A stretch of 64,000 nt of DNA from DASYKT01 sp035995185 (lineage in GTDB: Bacteria > Acidobacteriota > Blastocatellia > Pyrinomonadales > Pyrinomonadaceae), in the NCBI GenBank assembly GCA_035995185.1, contig DASYKT010000051.1, forward strand, positions 1-64,000, written 5' to 3'. This document shows positions 26,601 to 38,600 of the stretch, one piece after another. How positions within the stretch are numbered: position 1 is the first letter of the stretch; the number at the start of each line of letters is the position of its first letter. Below the pieces are notes generated by a model. The model had not been told where the DNA came from. It ran no database searches and saw nothing but the letters and a program-made list of their open reading frames with translations. The translations under genes were made by a program, and so were the position numbers.

Positions 26601-29600
26601 GATCAAATAATTGCCGTTGACGAGCACGGTGATGGTCTTGGTCGTTTCCGCCGTTTGGAAGGTAAGCGTGCCCGCATTCGACTGGTAGTCGTTATCGGCG
26701 ATCGTGGCGGTTCCGTCCTGAGCTTCAAAATCAACTAACGCAGTGGTATCGGTTTCACCGGTCTTCGTCACGGTAAAGGTATAGCTGACAGTGCCGGTGT
26801 TGCCTTCGCTGTGCGTTACGTCGTCGATCGAGAAAGACGGCGCCGCATCGTCGTTGGTGATGTAGCCATCGCCAAATTGATCGGAGATCGCTGCGTTGGC
26901 CGGATCCGTAAGTTGAACGGAAAACTTCTCGTTCGATTCAAATTTCGTATCGCCATTTACCAGGATCGTGATCGTCTGGGTGGTATCGCCCGGCAGGAAC
27001 GTCACCGTTCCGCTGTTGTTCGTATAATCGCCGTCGGCTACCGAGGCATTTCCATCGACCGTGTTGTAATTTACGGAAGCATCAAGGGCCGTGCTTCCGG
27101 TTTTTGTCACCGTAAAGGTATAACTCGTCGTGCCGCTGTTACCCTCATCGTGCGTGACGTCGTCAATGGAGAATGACGGAGCGGTATCGTCGTTATCGAT
27201 CGTGCCGACTCCGGTATCGTTCGTAAGCGTCGCGTTTGCCGGGCCGCTCAGGCGTACCGAAAACGCTTCATTGGTTTCAAAAGCGGTATCCCCGTTAACA
27301 TTTACCGTGATCGTTTTGCTCATTTCGCCGGGCAGGAAATTCAGCATACCGCTGAGCGCGGTGAAATCCTCCGGCGCCTGCGCGGAACTGTCGTTCGTTT
27401 CGAAGTTCACACCGGCATTCAAGTCGGTACTTCCGGTTTTCGTGACGATAAAGTTGAACGCGGTGGTTCCGCTATTACCCTCAGCAAATTCGATGTGATT
27501 TATCGAGAACGCCGGTGCGGCATCATCATTCGTGATAGTGCCGAGCCCCGAGTTGTCGGTAAATGTTCCGTTGTCGGTGCTCGTCAGATCGACGGTGAAC
27601 GTTTCGTCATTTTCATAAGTTGCGTCGCCGTTCACGCTGACGATAACCTGCTTGCTCGTTTCATTCGGCAGGAAGTTTACTGAGCCTGACGCGGTATCGT
27701 AATCGCTTCCCGCGGCCGCAGTGCCGTTGCCGGTCGTGTAGTTGACCGTCGAACCTAGAGCCGTGCTGCCCGTCCGGGTGATGGTAAAGGTAAAGAGCGT
27801 GGTGCCGCTGTTGCCTTCGCTTTGCGTCACGTCGTCGATGGCAAAAGTAGGCGCGGCATCGTCGTTGGGAATAGTTCCCACGCCTTGTGCATCGGCGATG
27901 ACGGCATTGCTGCTCGGCGAATCAAGATTCAGGTAAAACTGCTCGGTGCTTTCCTGGACCGCATCCGGCAGGATCGTAACCGGAACAGGTTTGCTGGTTT
28001 CGCCCGGATCGAAAGTGAGCGTACCGCTCGCTGCGGTATAGTCCTCACCCGCCACGGCAGTGCCGTCGGCGGTCTGGTAATGGACGGTGATCGTTTGCGC
28101 GCCGGCCGCCGAAAGCGTAACTGTGAAACCCGACGCAGCGAGTGAATCAGCGCCGGTGAATGTCACGTCGTCGACCGAGATCGTCAGCGCATTGAGATTG
28201 GTCAGGTCGAAGGTTGCGAGCGGTGATGCCGCGTAACCCGCGCTCACCTGGAAACTGCCCGCCGTATTGTTTGCCGTAAACACCGGCGCGGTCGCGACAC
28301 CATTGCCGTCGGTCACTGCCGTGGCGCTAAAGACGCTGCCCGGGAATGTCCCGCTTGCTCCCGTGTTCGGAGCATTGAATGTGACGCTCACACCGCCGAC
28401 GGGATCGTTATTGGTATCCAAAACCCGCGCTTTTAGCGGTGCATAATTAGTTCCGATCGTCGCCGATTGCGGCGTGCCGCTGAATGCAGATATCTGGGTC
28501 GGTGAGTTTTGAATTTCAACCGCGCCGATATCCGTTACGCCGTTTACCGTGCGGGCAAATCCGCGCTGGTCAGCCGTTTCGCCAAAGGCGTTACCGGCAT
28601 TGATCGCCGGGCTGCCGGGAAGCGGCAGATGGGTCCTGGTCGGGCCGCCGTTATCCGCCAGCGGAGCGAGCATGGGATTAATGATCGAGAATTGACCGAT
28701 CTGGTCGCCGGGAGCGGGATCCATATGGCCCCAACTCCCGCCAAGCGTTCCCAATATGTTATAGCCGCTAGAATAGATCGTGCCATAGAGGTCCGGGCCT
28801 TGAGAACCTGTATTACCGGCAAGAATAGAATTACGAATTCTGACCACGGACTGGCCGTTCCAGATCATGACACCGCCGCCATTCGGAGCGTGATTCCCGG
28901 TGATGGTGCAGTTGCTTATCGTACCGTTGCTCGCGCCCTGGAAGGTGTAATAGATCGCGCCGCCGATACTGCCGGACGTGTTGCCGGAAAGCGTCGAGTT
29001 AAAGAAATTCAGCGTGCCGAATTGATTATACGCGGCGCCGCCCTCGCTGCTTGCGGTATTACCTGAGAGCGTCGAGTTAAATACATCCATGCCGCCGTTT
29101 TTGTTGTTGACTGCTGCCCCAACCGCCGCATTATTGCTGATAAAATTGCACCTGTTTATCGTTACGCTGCCGTTATCGTCATTGTAGATGCCGGCGCCGC
29201 TATTGGCCGCATTGCCGGTAAATAGACTGTCCGTGATAAACGCAACGCTCGTGTTGCCGGTGTATATTCCGCCGCCGAAGTTCGGAGCGCCGTTCGCATT
29301 GAACGTGCCGCTATTGACGGTCAGAACGTTAGTCCGGCGGCTGTAGATACCACCGCCGCTTTGCGCGGCATTATTCGCAGTAAAGGTAGAGTTGTTGACA
29401 GTCAGCGGGCTGCTTGTTCCGAGTGCGTCGTTGGCTATCGCACCGCCGTTGTTAGCCCAATTATTGGTAAAGACACAATTGTTGATCGTCACGCCGCGGC
29501 TGTTGTCGATCTTGATCGCACCGCCAAAAGCGTTGAGACCGCCAAAGCCGCGTGAGTCTCCGTCGGCTATCGTCAGTCCGGAGATCGTATAGTTTCCGGT

Positions 29601-32600
29601 ACCGGAAACGGTAAAGTGGCGAAGTGTGCCGACGCTTGCGTCGCGCTTGACCGTCAGCACGTTTGCGCCCGGGCCGTTGATAACGATCGCGTTACCGTTG
29701 ACCAGCGGCGGCAGATTGCTCAGCAAGCTGATATTGCCCGTCACATTCGGCGCGAAATTGATATGGCCGCCCGTGCTATTCGCCCAATTGATGGCTTCTC
29801 TTAAGGTACAGTTCGTCACGTCGCAAATGCCGTCATCGGTGTCGTCATTTACGTTGACGAGGTAGAGCGTCGGATTGTCGTCATTAGTGATCGTGCCGAT
29901 TCCTTCGCCGCGGGTGATATCGACCGCAACCGGATTTGTCAGACGGAGATAAAAGATCTCGTCGCTTTCGAAATTCGTGTCTCCATTAACATCGACCGAG
30001 ATCGTCTTCGTCGTCTCCGCCGGTGTAAAGGTCAGCGTGCCGGAAACCGAACCGAAATCGGACGGAGCTACCGCCGAAGCGTTCACGGTCGCGTAATCGA
30101 CCGAGATCGTCTGTGCCGTGGTACCGGTCTTGGTCACCGTAAAGGTGTAAGTGGTAACGCCGCTGTTGCCTTCCGTGTGCGTTACGTCGTCGATGGCCAT
30201 GGTTGCCTGCGGGTCGTCGTCAAAGATCGTCCCGATTCCCTGCCCGTCGGCGATGGTCCCGTTTACCGGCATATCGAGATTCAGGAAAAACTGTTCGGTC
30301 GCTTCGTTGGTCGTATTCGGCAGAACGTTTACCGGAATAGTCTTTGAAGTTTCGCCCGGATTGAATATGAGCGTGCCGCTCTTGGCAGTGTAATCTTCGC
30401 CCGCGTGCGCGCTGTCGTCTGCCGTCGCATAATGCACGGTCACCGCCAGATCGTTCGCGTTAGAAAGCGTAACAGTGAAGACATTGGGCACCAACGTGTC
30501 ACCGACGAAGACCGTATCGTCAACGGAGATCGACGGTGTCGGCGGCGCTTGTAATTCAAACGCGCCAATGTCTGACCCGTCATCCTCATTCGCGATGGTG
30601 AGTTTGTTCGACGGGCGCGTCAAACCGCGCTGATCCGTCGTCAAACTAAAAGCGCTACCCTTGTCGATCGCGGGACTGCCGGTAAGCAGCGCATGTGTGA
30701 AGGTCGGCCCGCCATTATCCTGCAGCGGCCCGAGCTGTGGGTTGATCGGCGTGCCCGGCGTACCGATCTGGTCACCGGTGATCGGCGTGATCGTCGCTGC
30801 TTGATTGTTCCCGATCAAATTATATCCGCCCGAAAAAACCGGACCCCAGACATCGGGCCCAAAGCCCCCGCTGCCGTTCGTGTTTCCAGCAACCAACGTA
30901 TTTTGCAAAATGACTGTCTGTGGCGATTCAACAAGAATTCCGCCTGCGTTGCGCGCGCTATTGCTGGTTATCGTGCAACTCGTAAATGTGCCCTGGCCCG
31001 CGCCCAATTGGGTGAAATAAATACCGCCGCCGGTGCCGGAAGCACCGTTTGCTGAGTTTCCTGAGATCGTCGTGTTCGTCACGTTGTAAGTTCCGGTCGA
31101 ATTATTCAATAACCCCGCGCCGTTGGAACTGCCGCCGGTCGCGGTGTTTCCGGAGATTGTGCTGTCCGTAATGGTGACCGTTCCGCTGTTGTTATAGATA
31201 CCACCCGCAGCCGTGGTGGCAGAGTTTCCGGAGAGAGTAGAGCGCGTAACGTTGACCGTGCCGGTACTCAGATTAAACAGGGCTCCGCCGGAATTGCCCG
31301 CGAATGCGCTCGTGATCGTGCTGTCTATAACGCTCAACGTTCCGACTCCGCCGTAGTAGATACCGGCGCCCTGAAACGTCGCGTTAGCGCCATTGATGGC
31401 GCAGTTGGTAAATGTAACGTTTCCTTCTTCCACGCTGATCGTGCCGCCTGTGCCGGCGGAATTGCCGGCGAAAGTGCTGTTCGCGATCGCCACCGTTGGA
31501 TTGAACGCGATCGAGATCGCACCACCGACGCCGCTGTTTGCCGTGTTGCTATTAAAGCTGCTGCCGGAAATGTTCAGCGCGCCCGGGCTGCTATGATTGA
31601 TCGCGCCGCCGCTAAAACCGCCGGTATTGGCGTCAAAGACGCAGTTGTTCACAGTCAGCGAGCCGGTGCCGAAATTATAGATCGCCCCACCCGCGCCGGA
31701 GCCGATACCGGCATAAAATCTCAAACCGGAAACCGTCATGGTACCGCTTCCGCCAATAGCGAAAATTCTGTTGTTAGGCACGCTCTCAGCGGGCCTTACC
31801 GTCAAAACAGCCGCGCCGGGTCCATTGATAGTGACAAATGGCGAGTTAATGATAGGCAGCGCGCTTAGCAGATCGATCTCGCCGGTAACGTTCGGGGCAA
31901 AATTGATCTCGCCTGCCTGCGCGTTCACCGCGATGATCGCTTCGCGTAAGCTGCAGTGCGTGACGTCGCAGGCGCCGTCATTGGTGTCGTCATTTACATT
32001 TACGACATAGATCGCCGGAGGGGCGTCGTCGTTCGTGATCGTCAATACCGCGGAAGACGGGCTTCCGAGCGCGGCTCCGCCCGCGGTATTTGAAAGCGCG
32101 AAATTAACGGTTTCGTCGGGTTCAACGGTGAGATCGCCTTTGACGATGATGACGATATTTTTGGCCGCCGCGTCTCCATCCGCCCAGTTTAGCGTGCCGC
32201 TGGCGGGGGTGATGGAATAATCGTTATCGGCAACCGTCGCCGTGTCGTCCGTCACCGCGTAATCGACGGAAACCGCGCCGTCCGATCCGCCCGTGCGATC
32301 CACCACAATATTTATTGTGTGATCGGCGTTGGTCTCGCTGCTGCTGTACGCCGCCGAAGAAAATTGCAGCGCACCGTAATGGACTTCATGAATGGCGTTT
32401 CCGCTCACCGCGACATTTTGCGTTATTGCGCTTGCGGCGCTGTTGGCTACGTTTCCGCTCTTCGCCCCTTCGCTGGCCGGAGCAAATCTCACATAGACCT
32501 GTTCGTTAATAACAAACCCGGATGTTTGCGGCAGCGTCACGGACGGACCGAATCCGCTTCCCGAAGCAGCGGAGATCTGGAAATCGGCCGGTGCGGTGAC

Positions 32601-35600
32601 GGTAATGCTGCCTTCCAGGCCGCTTCCGTTTACCGTAAAGGCCTGTTCCGCCGAGAATGCGCCCACCACGGTGTCCGGGAAAGTGAGCGGGCCGCCGGTC
32701 ACCTGAATGACCGGATTTGAAACTTCGTAAGCGCCGATATCGCCGCCATCGCCGCCGGATACGTCGGCGATCGCCAGATCGTTGATCGGCCTGGCCACAC
32801 CGCGCTGATCGGTGGTGACGCCGAAGCTATTTCCCTGATCTTTCGCCGGGCTACCCGAAAGCAAAGCATGCGTTGGCATAGTACCGCCGTTATTAGCGAG
32901 CGCGCCAAGCATCGGATTGATCGGAGATGCTCCCGTACCGGTCTGATCAGTCGGCAAGTTGAAACCGGAACTGTTGTCGACATTCCCGATCAGATTGAAT
33001 CCTTGAGACTCGAATTGGCCTCCTACATCCGGGCCTGCCGTATTGCTGTGATTTCCGGCGATGATGGAATTAAATGTTTTTACTGGTGTGACATCCGTAT
33101 TAGTGATCGCGGCACTGTTATCCGACGATGAATTGTTGGTGACCGTGCTGTGATTAAGGGTCACGGCGCCGGCGTATATATTGATGGCCCCGCTGTTGGC
33201 AGAACAATTCGTGGAAACACTATTGCCGCTGATCGTGCTGTTGGTAATGGTCGCGGTACCGCCGCTCATATTGATCGCGCCCGCAACATTTGCGCACGCC
33301 GGATCGGTAGTGCCTCCTATGTTATTTGAGATAGTGCTGTTTCTTACGGTGAGCTTCGTGTAATTCTGTATGGCTCCGGCAATAGACCCGCGGCTCGCGG
33401 TAATAACCGAATCGAGGATCGTAAGATCGCCGCCGTTCGTGATCGCGCCGGCCTGGCCGGAGTTCAAATTACGCCCGTTCGTTATAGTTATTCCTTTAAT
33501 GGTGACAGACGTGCTGGCATTCGGAATGTCAAAAGGCGTGATCAGATTATTACCGCTGACCGTGATCACATTGGCGCCGGGGCCGTTGATGACCGTGTTG
33601 TTCGTGATCTGCGGCCGCGAGCCCGTAAGAGTTATAGTTCCCGTCAGGCCCGGAGCGAAACTGATAATGCCCGGTGCCGCGTTCGAAGCATTCATTGCCT
33701 CGCGCAGGCTGCAATGCGTCGCGTTGCAGTTGCCGTCGTTAACATTGTTGGTCGAGGTGACCGTGTATTGCGCGGGCACATCGTCATCGATGATCGTGCC
33801 CGTGCCGAAGGTGTTTACCACCGTCGCATTGGTGGCGTTAAAGATCGCCACTCTGAATGTTTCGGCATCTTCGAATCCGCCGTCCTGTAAGATCGGGATC
33901 ACGATGTTGGTCGTGGTCGTACCGGCAGTGACCGTCGCGATAGTATTTGTCGCGCCGGTATAATCGGAACCCGCGGCGGCCGTGAGGTCCGAAGTCGTAT
34001 ACATGAAGTTTGTATCGGTGATCGCGGCAAACGATTGGGTAACGACAAAGGTCGCGGTGCCGTCGCCTTCGTTGACCGTGACATCGCCAATGGACAGCGT
34101 CGGCGCCGGTTCATCGTCGTTAACAAAGACCGTGGTCTCGCTCAGGTTACCGAGCGACGTGCCGGCCGTCGGGTTGGAAAGAGCGACGTTTATCGTCTTA
34201 AGCCCGTCATAGACCGCGTCGTCGCACAAAGGAATGTCAAAGGTTCTGCTTGCTTCACCGATGGCAAAATTCAGCGTGCCCGCGGTATTGACATAATCCA
34301 CTCCTGCTCCGCAGACCGCGCCGCCGACCGCCGGGAATAACGAAATGCCGCCGCCCGTCGCATAATCGACCGCGCTGGCACTGCCGGTTCCGTCGCGAGT
34401 GACGGTGAGCGTAACGCTTCCGGCGTTTTCAGTCGTTATATAACTTGGCGCGCTGAAATGTACGGGTACGGAAGTTGAGATATCCAGGTCCCAGCCGCCG
34501 GCCAGAGCGCCGCCGTCGGGATTGAATTGATCGTATATATACAAACTCCAGACACCGTTCGGATTCGTCCCGTTAAAGACGCTGGCAAAGGTATCCGTAC
34601 CGGCGGGCGCCGCGTGAAAGTATGGCCCTTGCGGCGCGGGCGGCGTCGGCAGATTGCTGATGCCCTGATCTGTCGGTTTGAATTGACCGCTGGTCAGCAG
34701 GGCGCTTGTTAACAAGCTGGGCGCTGAATCGAAAAGCTGCAGCGTGACATTTGACGTCGCAATATTTCCGCCTACGTTCGCCAGGAAAAAATACTGCTGC
34801 CCCTGCGGGCCGACCAATTGCATCACTATGTCCGCCGGATAAGTGTGGCTCAAATTATTAAGCGTCACGCTCATGCTGCTGATGCTTCCGGTCATGCCGG
34901 AAACCGTGATCTGCGAAGGATAGAGCGACGACTGGCCCTGGTCCAGAATATTGATGCCCGTGTTGTTGGAAAATATCGTGCCGTTGATCGGGTCGTTAAT
35001 GATGCTCAGCACCGCCGGATTCGTTCCGCTGATGGTGGTGCCGGTTGAATTTGATAAAGTCAGATTCAGCGTCTCGGTAGATTCGCCGATCAATCCGTCC
35101 CCGCAAAGCTGAACGTTGAAAGTTTTAGAGACAGCATCGCCATCGGCCCACGAAAGCGTTCCCGCAGTCGTAACATAATCCGAGCCGGCGCACGAAGCTC
35201 CGCCCACGGCGGTCCCGCCGCCCGTCGCATAATCGACCGAAACGGCGCCGTAAGAACCGCCCGCGCGCGCAACCGTCACGACGACGTTTTGTCCTTCGTT
35301 TCCGCTATAAGCAGCCGCGTTAAATTGCAGGGTTCCCGGCGGGTTATCGTTAATATTAAGCGTCGCCGGATTGGTTCCGATGATCGTGGTCCCAATCGGA
35401 TTTGAAAGCGTGAGCGAAACCGTCTCGATCGATTCCGGTGAAAGCCCGTCGCTGCAGGTTTGCACGCTAAATGTCTTGGGCGCGTGATCGCCGTCTGCCC
35501 AGGAAAGCGTGCCGTTAATATCGGTGTAATCGCTGCCCGAACCGCACACCCCGGCAGTCGCGGTTCCCGCGCTGCCTCCGGTACTAGTTGCGTAATCGAC

Positions 35601-38600
35601 AGAGATAGCGCCCGATGCGCCGGCCACGCGGCTGACCGTCACCAGCACATTTTGCCCTTCCAGACCGGAATAGGCCGCCGAATTAAACTGCACGTTACCC
35701 GGCGCGATCAATCCGTTTTCATACGCGCCTATGCTGGGCGTAGATGCGCTGCGCGCGGCGCCGGTGATGTCGGTAGTGATCCCGGCGATCGGCGTACCGG
35801 CGGCCAGCGCCGGCGAACCGGCGATCAGGCGCAGATCGGCGTCTCCTGCAAAGATCGGATCTACGGCTATCGAATTTGCGTCTTTTCCGGTCGCGGTTTT
35901 CCAATTGGCAAGGCTGGTGACATCCGCGCCGCCTATAAAACCCAGCACGGCGTTGGGGCCTGAGGCGTAATAGTCGTTGTAATTAATATTCGTGTACGCG
36001 CTGGCCGGGGCCTCTGAATAGATCGCGTAAGACTTTTCAGGCGCGGCGCTCGGGTTGTCGTACGAATTTGCAAAAATATTATTGCGCACATCGAGCCCGG
36101 TGATATCGGGGCCGACCGACAGCGCGGCCTGGAAATTATTCGGATCGCCGTTACCCGCGTGCGAGCCCGAGAGGTTGATCGAGTTGTAATAGATGTTTAT
36201 CCCGCCGGTGCTGCCCTGGAGATAAATACCGGCCGGCGCCGCGAAGGTCGCGAAGGTGGATGTCGCGGAATAGCTCTGGATATCGTAGATAGCGTTATTT
36301 GCGATCGTGATATTACTCGACGCCAATTCCGTATCGATCTCTATTCCGAGCGCCGGCCACCCGTTGACCGCGGCATTGGAAATTCCCGAGATCGTATTTC
36401 CGCTGATGCGCGCGCCCGGCGTGCCGCTGATGATACCCTGCGCTCCGTTGAAACTTGGACTTGTCGCGGTCGCCGAAACATTGGAGATCGTATTTCCCGT
36501 GACCTGCGTTCCCGTATTCGTCGTGCCGGTAAAACCGTCCGCGATGGCGACTACCGAGGCGGGAGCGCTGCTCGAGATGTTCGTGATATTCGACCCGGCG
36601 ATCGTTCCATTGGACACGCCGTCGTTAAAAGAGATGCCGGCCACGCCTGAGTTGCCGGAAATAACATTGCGCACGGTATTCCCCGTCGCATTCGGCGAAA
36701 CCGCATTTTGGAGCGAGATACCGATAAAAGAAATGTTGTTGGATCCTGCCGTTACGGGGCCAACGATATTGTTTGTGATCAAAAGCCCGTCAACACCGCC
36801 CGCTGAAGAGCTCGCGGTTCCGCTGACCGCAATTCCGAACCTGGCTTTGGCGATGTCGTTGTTCTGGATCGTGATCGAATCGTTGTCCGCGCCGCTCACG
36901 CCATTGGTGTTGCCCGCCAGCACGACACCGAAACTCGTATTGATCAACGCCCCGGCCCGCAGGACCGTGTTCTTGATGGTGTCGTTGGTCGCGCCCGCGC
37001 CGGCGCCGAGGCTGGAAAAACAGACCGCGGCCGAGTTGTTGTTCGTACTGTTATTGGTGATGCTGAGATCGCGCGAGCTCGAACCGTTATTCGACCCGTC
37101 GATGGTTACATAGTCCGCGCCGCTGAGTTTTATGATACAGCTGGAAGCGGAGCCGAAGATTACCGGCGAAACGCCTGCTGCGGGTTTGATGGTGATGGTA
37201 TTTGTCGCGCTCGAGCCCGGATTGGCATTGATCGTGAGCGGGAAAGTTTCCGACGGATACGTCGCGTCGGTCAGATTCAGGACGACCGGGCCGCTGAGCA
37301 CGCCGCCGTTCACCGCTGTTATGGCTGCCGTCAGCGTCGCGTAATCGCCGCCGCTTCCTACGCTGTAAGCGCCGCCCGGAAAACCTCCGGTGCCGATCGC
37401 AAAAAAGTTTAATGACGTGATCGCATTGGACAAAATTGTCGAGCCGGCGACCGTTCCGCCGATGGAATCGTACGCGCCCGTCTGTGACGCGGAAGCGCCG
37501 ATCTTGTTAGCGCTGATAACTCCCGTTTCGGTAAAGCGGATGGTCGTATTGGTAAAGTTTCCCGCGCCGGATATGATCTGTGTTTGCCAATAGCGGTTGG
37601 TATTAAGCGAGCCGAGCCCCGCGCCCGCGGTTCCGCCGGAATTCGCATCGAAAGCTTCTGCCAGAACGGTGACCGTTCCGCCGGCATTGGTGGTTGGGTT
37701 GACCAGTTCAACTTTGCTAAAAGCAGATTTTCCGACGGGAAATCCATAAGTGCTGCCGGTCGCCAAACTGGCCGGAAGTACGCGCGCGAGTTGGCCGTTA
37801 ACATAGCTCGTCGCCGAACCGGCTGACACGGATGCGGCTGTGGTACCCGTGACCGTGAACAAATTATTGCCATTGCTCAGCAAGCCCGCGGTCAGCGTCA
37901 GCGTGCCGGAGATGGAGCGGCTAAAAGGCAGCGTTACCGTATTGTTCGGTGCGGCAGCAGTGTTATTGATAGTTAAATTTGTCGCACCCGCGGCGGATAG
38001 AAATTCGCTCGAGGTTGCCGTTTGCGCAGCCGTGGCCGAATTATAAACAAGCGTCGTCGTTCCGGTGTAGCTGACGCTGCCGGATGTGATAGGCGTTCCG
38101 CCCGATGAGATTATCATCGAAGCCCCGGTCGGTATCGCGAGCGTTCCCGTCACCGCCACACCCGCGCTGTTGTTGATGCGGTAACTGACGGTATTAGAAA
38201 TAGTTCCTGGTGTTACCGACTGGTTCGTTGAACCGTTGAACTCGATCGTGTTGGCCGTGCCCGTTCCCGTTTCGGTCAGCGTTCCCGCCGAGTGATTAAA
38301 TGTTCCCGAGACTCGGAGAGTGCCGCTGCCAGATCCGCTCGAGAGATCGAGGGTTCCACCGGTCTGAGTAAAGTTTCCGGCCGTGATCGTGCCGTTTGTT
38401 CCCGCGCCCATTCTCAAAGTTCCGGTTCCGGTAGAGGTCACTGTAAAAGTGCCGGCCGCGGTAATGGCCGTACCCGCCAGGCTCAGGTTTCCCGTTTGTG
38501 CGGCGCAGTTCCAGGTGAGATTCCCGAACGCTTGCCCCGCTCCGCTGATGCTGGTCGCGCTGGTCAGGGCGGTGATGTTCACATTCGAAGCCGCATTCCA